Source: Scatosoma sp045655705
Lineage (GTDB): Bacteria; Bacillota; Clostridia; Christensenellales; Borkfalkiaceae
Assembly (NCBI GenBank): GCA_045655705.1
Contig: JAZOPU010000060.1
Coordinates: 1 to 10,818 of the forward strand
Direction: 5' to 3'
Length of the DNA: 10,818 bases
Shown: positions 6,831 to 10,818 of the stretch, piece by piece
Numbering within the stretch: position 1 is the first letter of the stretch
Layout of the letters: each line of letters opens with the position of its first letter
Made by a program: the position numbers and the translations under genes
The notes under the pieces: model-generated
Seen by the model: only the letters and a program-made list of their open reading frames with translations
Databases searched by the model: none
Told to the model about the DNA's origin: nothing

Positions 6831-7697
6831 TTATATATGATTTCCTGATACGAACATCGTACCCACGCCTTCGTCGGTGAGCACTTCTATTAAAATGGAA
6901 TGGGGAATACGCCCGTCGATAATGAACACTTTATTTACCCCGCGGCGAATGGCTTCGATACAGCAATTTACTTTCGGAATCATACCCCCGCTGATCACGC
7001 CGTCACGCATAAGCTTGGGTGCGTCGGAAACGTAGACTTTGGGGATAAGCGTGGACGGATCGTCTTTGTCGCGGAGCAAGCCCACGATATCCGTCATGGA
7101 AATCAAGCACTCCGCTTTGAGTTCGCCTGCAAGCCGAGCCGCCACCGTGTCCGCGTTGATGTTATAGGAATTGCCGTCTTTATCGCAACCTACCGTCGCC
7201 ACGACGGGGATATAGCCCTTTTCCAAGACGTCTAAAATAGGCTCGACGTTGATATCCGTTACTTCACCGACGTAGCCAAGGCGTTTATCCAGCACTTTCG
7301 CTTCGATCATGTGTCCGTCCATACCGCAAAGCCCGATCGCCTTTCCGCCTTTGTTTTGGAGCAGGTTGACAAGGTTTTTATTTACCTTTCCCGCGAGCAC
7401 CATTTGCACGATATCCACGCTTTCTTGATCGGTTACTCTAAGCCCGTCCACGAACTCGGATTTTTTACCGATCTTGGTCAGCATTTCCGTGATTTCCGGA
7501 CCGCCACCGTGCACGAGCACGACTTTGATGCCAATTAGCGATAATAAAACGATATCGCCCATTACCGCTTCTTTGAGTTCGTCGTTGATCATAGCATTTC
7601 CGCCGTATTTGACAACGACGATTTTATCGTTATATTTTTGAATATAAGGCAAAGCCTGAATAAGTATTTCCGCGCGTTGCGCCTTGGTAAGTTCCAT
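6831..7697 (-). CDS. argB: Acetylglutamate kinase
   Basis: An amino-acid kinase that phosphorylates N-acetylglutamate with ATP, the second step of ornithine synthesis. From the chosen start it has 288 residues. The phosphate-binding lysine is K30 in VKYGGNAM (29-36). The glycine-rich loop LVHGGGPEI is at 61-69, the NADTVAA segment (181-187) supplies D183, and SGGMIPK (236-242) supplies K242. An N-terminal amphipathic helix (about 2-22) precedes the kinase core. In known enzymes such a helix goes with arginine feedback inhibition and hexamer formation, which would suit a cyclic ArgJ pathway; this is inference. The frame also has an ATG at 7712 sharing a base with the argJ stop, but that would place the GGGAGAG ribosome-binding site inside the gene. 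Confidence 0.95.
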   Translation of the reverse strand: MELTKAQRAEILIQALPYIQKYNDKIVVVKYGGNAMINDELKEAVMGDIVLLSLIGIKVVLVHGGGPEITEMLTKIGKKSEFVDGLRVTDQESVDIVQMVLAGKVNKNLVNLLQNKGGKAIGLCGMDGHMIEAKVLDKRLGYVGEVTDINVEPILDVLEKGYIPVVATVGCDKDGNSYNINADTVAARLAGELKAECLISMTDIVGLLRDKDDPSTLIPKVYVSDAPKLMRDGVISGGMIPKVNCCIEAIRRGVNKVFIIDGRIPHSILIEVLTDEGVGTMFVSGNHI

Positions 7698-7703
7698 TAT
7701 ATT

Positions 7704-7710
7704 CTCTCCC
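7704..7710 (-). promoter_or_regulatory. Ribosome-binding site that fixes the argB start at 7697
   Basis: GGGAGAG read on the minus strand (7710-7704) lies 6 nt before the ATG at 7697. The alternative ATG at 7712 has only a poor purine context and would add five residues not expected in the family. Confidence 0.75.
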
Positions 7711-7711
7711 A

Positions 7712-8926
7712 TTAAGTTCTATAATCGCCGTTAATCTTCACGTAATCATACGTAAGATCACAGCCCCAAGCGGTTGCTTCTGCGTTCCCGTCGCCAAGCG
7801 AAATGAGAATTTCAATCTCGCTTTCAAGAAGTATTTCTTTCGCCTGTTCTTCGGAGAACGCCACGCCCGCGCCGTTTTTGCAAACTTCAACCGTGCCTTT
7901 CGTTGAGCGGAACGCCACGCCTACTTTGTTTACGTCCACGTCCGCACCGCTATACCCGATTGCGCAAAGCACGCGCCCCCAGTTTGCGTCCGCGCCGAAC
8001 ATTGCCGCTTTAAAAAGCGACGAGCAAACGATCGATTTAGCGATTATTTTTGCATTCTTCTCGTCCTTTGCGCCAACCACTTTACATTCCAAAAGCTTAG
8101 TCGCGCCTTCGCCGTCCGCCGCGATCATACGGCAAAGATACGTCGTCGTTGCGTTGAGCGCCTTTTTGAATGCATCGAAATCTTCCCCCTCGCAGGTAAT
8201 CTCGTCGTTGTCCGCTTTGCCGTTTGCGAGTACACTCACCATATCGTTGGTGGACGTGTCGCCGTCAACGCTGATCATATTGAACGAATCTTGAATATCT
8301 TTGGAAAGTGCTTTTTGAAGCATTTGCGAAGATATTTTGCAATCGGTCGTCACGAACACGAGCATGGTTGCCATATTCGGGTGAATCATACCACTACCCT
8401 TTGCAATACCGCCGATATGACAGGTTTTACCGCCAACGGTGAACTCGAACGCAATTTCTTTTTTCTTTACGTCCGTCGTCATAATCCCTTCGCTGGCAAG
8501 CTCGCTCTTATCCCCAAGCCCTGCAACGAGCGCGGGAATACCGTTTGCAATCGGCGTGATATCCAAGGGTTGCCCGATAACGCCCGTGCTTGCCACCACC
8601 ACGTCTTTTGCGTTAATGCCAAGTTCTTTTGCAAGCAAATCGCACGTTTTTTCGGCAATCTCCATGCCGTTTGCGTTACAGGTGTTGGCGTTTCCGCTAT
8701 TGCAAATGACCGCCTGCGCATAGCCGTTCTCAATATTGTTTTTCGTAACCGTGAGCGGTGCGCCCTTGACTAAATTTGTCGTATACGTTGCCGCCGCCGT
8801 GCAAAGCACGTCGCTATAAATAAGCGCAAGATCGCGCTTGGTGCGGTTTTTACGAATTCCGCAATGCACACCGTTTGCCGTAAAGCCTTTTGCGGCACAC
8901 ACGCCGCCTTGTATTTGTTTCAACAT
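7712..8926 (-). CDS. argJ: Bifunctional ornithine acetyltransferase / N-acetylglutamate synthase
   Basis: ArgJ moves the acetyl group from N-acetylornithine to glutamate, releasing ornithine and regenerating N-acetylglutamate. Bifunctional forms can also use acetyl-CoA. The precursor (404 residues here) cleaves itself into alpha and beta chains at the Ala-Thr bond in KGSGMIHPNMATMLV (176-190). The nucleophile is T187, the new beta-chain N-terminus. Other family marks are the NSGNANTC segment (76-83) and the oxyanion-hole region STGVIG (113-118). The frame remains open upstream to an ATG at 8992 inside argC. The start at 8926 is better because AGGAAG (8940-8935) precedes it at good spacing and the protein then begins MLKQIQGGV as family members do. 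No argA or argE is visible. The sequence cannot decide between mono- and bifunctional enzyme. Confidence 0.94.
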   Translation of the reverse strand: MLKQIQGGVCAAKGFTANGVHCGIRKNRTKRDLALIYSDVLCTAAATYTTNLVKGAPLTVTKNNIENGYAQAVICNSGNANTCNANGMEIAEKTCDLLAKELGINAKDVVVASTGVIGQPLDITPIANGIPALVAGLGDKSELASEGIMTTDVKKKEIAFEFTVGGKTCHIGGIAKGSGMIHPNMATMLVFVTTDCKISSQMLQKALSKDIQDSFNMISVDGDTSTNDMVSVLANGKADNDEITCEGEDFDAFKKALNATTTYLCRMIAADGEGATKLLECKVVGAKDEKNAKIIAKSIVCSSLFKAAMFGADANWGRVLCAIGYSGADVDVNKVGVAFRSTKGTVEVCKNGAGVAFSEEQAKEILLESEIEILISLGDGNAEATAWGCDLTYDYVKINGDYRT

Positions 8927-8934
8927 ATTTTCTT

Positions 8935-8940
8935 CTTCCT
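8935..8940 (-). promoter_or_regulatory. Ribosome-binding site that fixes the argJ start at 8926
   Basis: AGGAAG (8940-8935 on the minus strand), in the 14-bp gap just after the argC stop, lies 8 nt before the ATG at 8926. It rules against the longer open frame that starts inside argC. Confidence 0.78.
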
Positions 8941-9867
8941 TTATAAAACTAATCCCGTCGTTTCGTCCACGCCGAGTGCAATATTCATACATTCCACCGC
9001 AGCCCCGCTTGCGCCTTTGCCTAAATTATCATAGCACGCAATCAGTAGTATTCTTTCGTCGTTACCCGCAACGGTGATTTTCATACAGTCCTTATTCGCA
9101 ACCGCAAGCCCCGAAATCATTCCGCCCTCGTTCAAGTTTTCTTCGTAGCTTACGATTTTACTTTGGTACGCATTTTTATACAAAGCTTTGATATCTTCCG
9201 CGTTGCCGTTTATCATGCTCTTAAACAAGGGCACGGTTACCGTCATACCGCTGTAAAAATCGGAAACGATCGGGCAAAACACAGGGGCGCTGTTGATACC
9301 GCAAATGCCTTGCATTTCTTTAAGATGCTTATGCTGTTGCGTGAGTGCGTATTGTCTTGGCGCGTTTAAAAGCACGTTTTTATCTTCGCTTTCATACTCG
9401 GCGATCATCTTCTTTCCGCCGCCCGAATAGCCTGTGATGGAATGGCAGGTAAGAAGTGCATCTTTTTCAAGCAAGCCCGCTTTTACGAGCGGATATACGA
9501 GCGAGATAAAACCGCTTGCGTGACAGCCGGGAACGGCGATACGCTTGGAATTTTTAATCTTTTGTAAAAAGCTTTCGTCAAGCTCGGGAAAGCCGTATGC
9601 CCAATCCGGCAACGTTCTATGCGCGGTGCTCGCGTCGATAATGGTAACGTCGGGGTTTTCCACCATAGCAACCGCTTCTCTTGCCGCGTCGTCGGGCAAG
9701 CACAAAAACGCCAAATCCACGCTATTGAGCGCGTCCTTTCTTGCGCCCACGTCCTTGCGTACATTTTCGGGCAAGGTGATAAGCTGTAAGTCTTTGCGCT
9801 GGGAAAGCCGTTCGTATATGCGAAGCCCCGTCGTGCCCGCGCTACCGTCTATGAATACCTTTTTCAT
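8941..9867 (-). CDS. argC: N-acetyl-gamma-glutamyl-phosphate reductase, short (less common) type
   Basis: An NADPH-dependent enzyme that reduces N-acetylglutamyl phosphate to the semialdehyde, the third step of ornithine synthesis. The nucleotide-binding region is at the very N-terminus: VFIDGSAGTTGLRIYERL (4-21). The catalytic cysteine is C115 in AVPGCHASGF (111-120), and the TAHRTLPDWAYGFPEL segment (81-96) is typical. The length (308) and the IDGxAGTTG opening fit the shorter ArgC type rather than the usual form of about 345 residues. The usual NPGCYPT active-site sequence reads VPGCHAS here. The start overlaps the argH stop by 4 bp (ATGA at 9867-9864), with AAAGGA about 10 nt upstream. 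Its place between argH and argJ confirms the role. Confidence 0.94.
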   Translation of the reverse strand: MKKVFIDGSAGTTGLRIYERLSQRKDLQLITLPENVRKDVGARKDALNSVDLAFLCLPDDAAREAVAMVENPDVTIIDASTAHRTLPDWAYGFPELDESFLQKIKNSKRIAVPGCHASGFISLVYPLVKAGLLEKDALLTCHSITGYSGGGKKMIAEYESEDKNVLLNAPRQYALTQQHKHLKEMQGICGINSAPVFCPIVSDFYSGMTVTVPLFKSMINGNAEDIKALYKNAYQSKIVSYEENLNEGGMISGLAVANKDCMKITVAGNDERILLIACYDNLGKGASGAAVECMNIALGVDETTGLVL

Positions 9868-10818
9868 TTTTTCAATTCCTTTCTAACCTCGTCGATTTGC
9901 TTTCGTACGGAAACAGGGCTCGCCCCGCCTTCGCTATTGCGCTTTTCCACGCAAGTTTCCAAGGCTATTTCCTTGTATAAATCGTCCGTGAACAGCTCGC
10001 TATACTTTTGATAGCTTTCCAACGGATAATTATCCAAAACCAGATCTTTTTGAATACATTCCGCCACGATTTGCCCAACGATCTTATACGCCGCTCTAAA
10101 CGGCATACCTTTTTTGGTCAAGTAATCGGCAAGGTCGGTGGCGTTGATAAACCCCTTTTGTGCCGCGCGATAAGTGTTTTCGCCGTTGATTTTCATCGTT
10201 TGTACCATAGGCGCAAGCACTTCTAAACAAATTTTCACCGTATCAACCGCGTCGAAAATCATTTCTTTGTCTTCTTGCATATCCTTGTTATACGCAAGCG
10301 GTAAGCCTTTGAGCATCGTGAGCGTTGCCATCAAATCCCCGTATACACGCCCCGTTTTTCCGCGCACAAGTTCCGCCATATCGGGATTTTTCTTTTGCGG
10401 CATAATGGAAGAACCGGTCGTGTAACTATCGTCAAGTTCGATAAATTTAAATTCCCAGCTCGCCCACAAAATAATTTCTTCGCTAAATCTGGATAAATGT
10501 GTCATAATCAGCGAAAACGCAGACAAGAGTTCTACACAGAAATCTCTATCGGAAACGCCGTCGATACTGTTTCTCATAAGTCCGCCAAAGCCAAGCTCCT
10601 CTGCCTCAAAGCGTCTGTCGGTATTATACGTAGTTCCCGCCAGCGCGCAACAGCCGATAGGCGAATAATTCATTCTGTCAACTGCGTCGCGAAGTCTTGA
10701 TATATCGCGCAAAAGCATCATTGCGTAAGCCATAAGATGATGTCCGAAGGTTATAGGCTGCGCTCTCTGAAGATGAGTGTATCCCGGTACTATGACCGCC
10801 TTGTTTTCCTCTGCCTTA
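9864..10818 (-). CDS. argH: Argininosuccinate lyase, 5' end outside the window
   Basis: This enzyme splits argininosuccinate into arginine and fumarate, the last step of the pathway; it is a homotetramer of the fumarase/aspartase superfamily. The open frame continues to the right edge (first full codon 10817-10815), so the ATG at 10733 is an internal methionine. About 317 C-terminal residues of a usual 460 are visible. They begin with the conserved segment PGYTHLQRAQPITFGHH (10787-10737), which holds the catalytic-region histidine. ALAGTTYNTDRR follows, in place of the more usual ALAGTT(Y/F)PIDR. The superfamily signature with the catalytic serine loop, GSSIMPQKKNP, is at 10415-10383. The C-terminus is intact and its stop overlaps argC. 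The missing N-terminal domain, ribosome-binding site and operon promoter lie beyond the window. Confidence 0.95.
   Translation of the reverse strand, partial: KAEENKAVIVPGYTHLQRAQPITFGHHLMAYAMMLLRDISRLRDAVDRMNYSPIGCCALAGTTYNTDRRFEAEELGFGGLMRNSIDGVSDRDFCVELLSAFSLIMTHLSRFSEEIILWASWEFKFIELDDSYTTGSSIMPQKKNPDMAELVRGKTGRVYGDLMATLTMLKGLPLAYNKDMQEDKEMIFDAVDTVKICLEVLAPMVQTMKINGENTYRAAQKGFINATDLADYLTKKGMPFRAAYKIVGQIVAECIQKDLVLDNYPLESYQKYSELFTDDLYKEIALETCVEKRNSEGGASPVSVRKQIDEVRKELKK

Noticed and set aside
8291..8773. Plus-strand frame of 160 residues opposite argJ
   Set aside because: It is antisense to argJ with no start signal; its His/Cys/Arg-rich sequence looks like a shadow frame.
10734..10818. 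argH as a short gene starting at 10733
   Set aside because: The frame upstream of that methionine is open to the window edge and encodes the conserved argininosuccinate lyase segment PGYTHLQRAQPITFGHH, so the gene is only cut by the window.

Overview
The window looks like part of a bacterial chromosome from a Clostridia-like Firmicute, possibly an uncultured gut lineage. The reasons are purine-rich ribosome-binding sites, tightly packed operons, consensus sigma-A promoters, the serine tRNA sequence, and a family mix (Pr6Pr membrane protein, DUF1653, small QueG-like iron-sulfur protein) that I associate with that group. Composition looks even across the window. I see no insertion sequences, CRISPR arrays, integrases or phage genes. 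The lineage is inferred and was not tested by search.

Left edge (1-153). The 5' half of a tRNA-Ser(UGA) gene lies on the minus strand and runs off the window. It has a perfect TTGACA-N17-TATAAT promoter. A second near-perfect promoter (TTGACT-N17-TATAAT) points the other way, with only 11 bp between the two -35 boxes. It drives the rightward genes.

Rightward operon (154-3678). Four genes are closely spaced: a membrane-anchored extracellular protein of unknown function, an ArsB/NhaD/CitT-type ion transporter, a short QueG-like protein with two 4Fe-4S motifs, and a Pr6Pr-family membrane protein. The last gene ends inside a bidirectional intrinsic terminator. Whether these four genes share a function is unknown.

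Leftward operon (10818 down to 3672). In transcription order it reads argH (5' end outside the window), argC, argJ, argB, argD, argF, an aldose 1-epimerase-like gene and a DUF1653 gene. Spacing is extremely tight (ATGA or TAATG junctions, or gaps of 2-14 bp). Together argJ, argB, argC, argD and argF make ornithine from glutamate by the cyclic acetyl route and then citrulline. ArgH performs the last step to arginine. argG (argininosuccinate synthase) is not visible and would be expected beyond the right edge or elsewhere. ArgC is of the short, less common type.

The two operons converge and overlap by 7 bp at their stop codons, inside the shared terminator hairpin. No stretch over 300 bp lacks a gene. 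I found no convincing new defence or mobile system. The points most worth a second look are the four-gene rightward operon, the QueG-like protein lacking the expected catalytic aspartate, the terminator built into two coding ends, and the two non-arginine genes at the tail of the arg operon.
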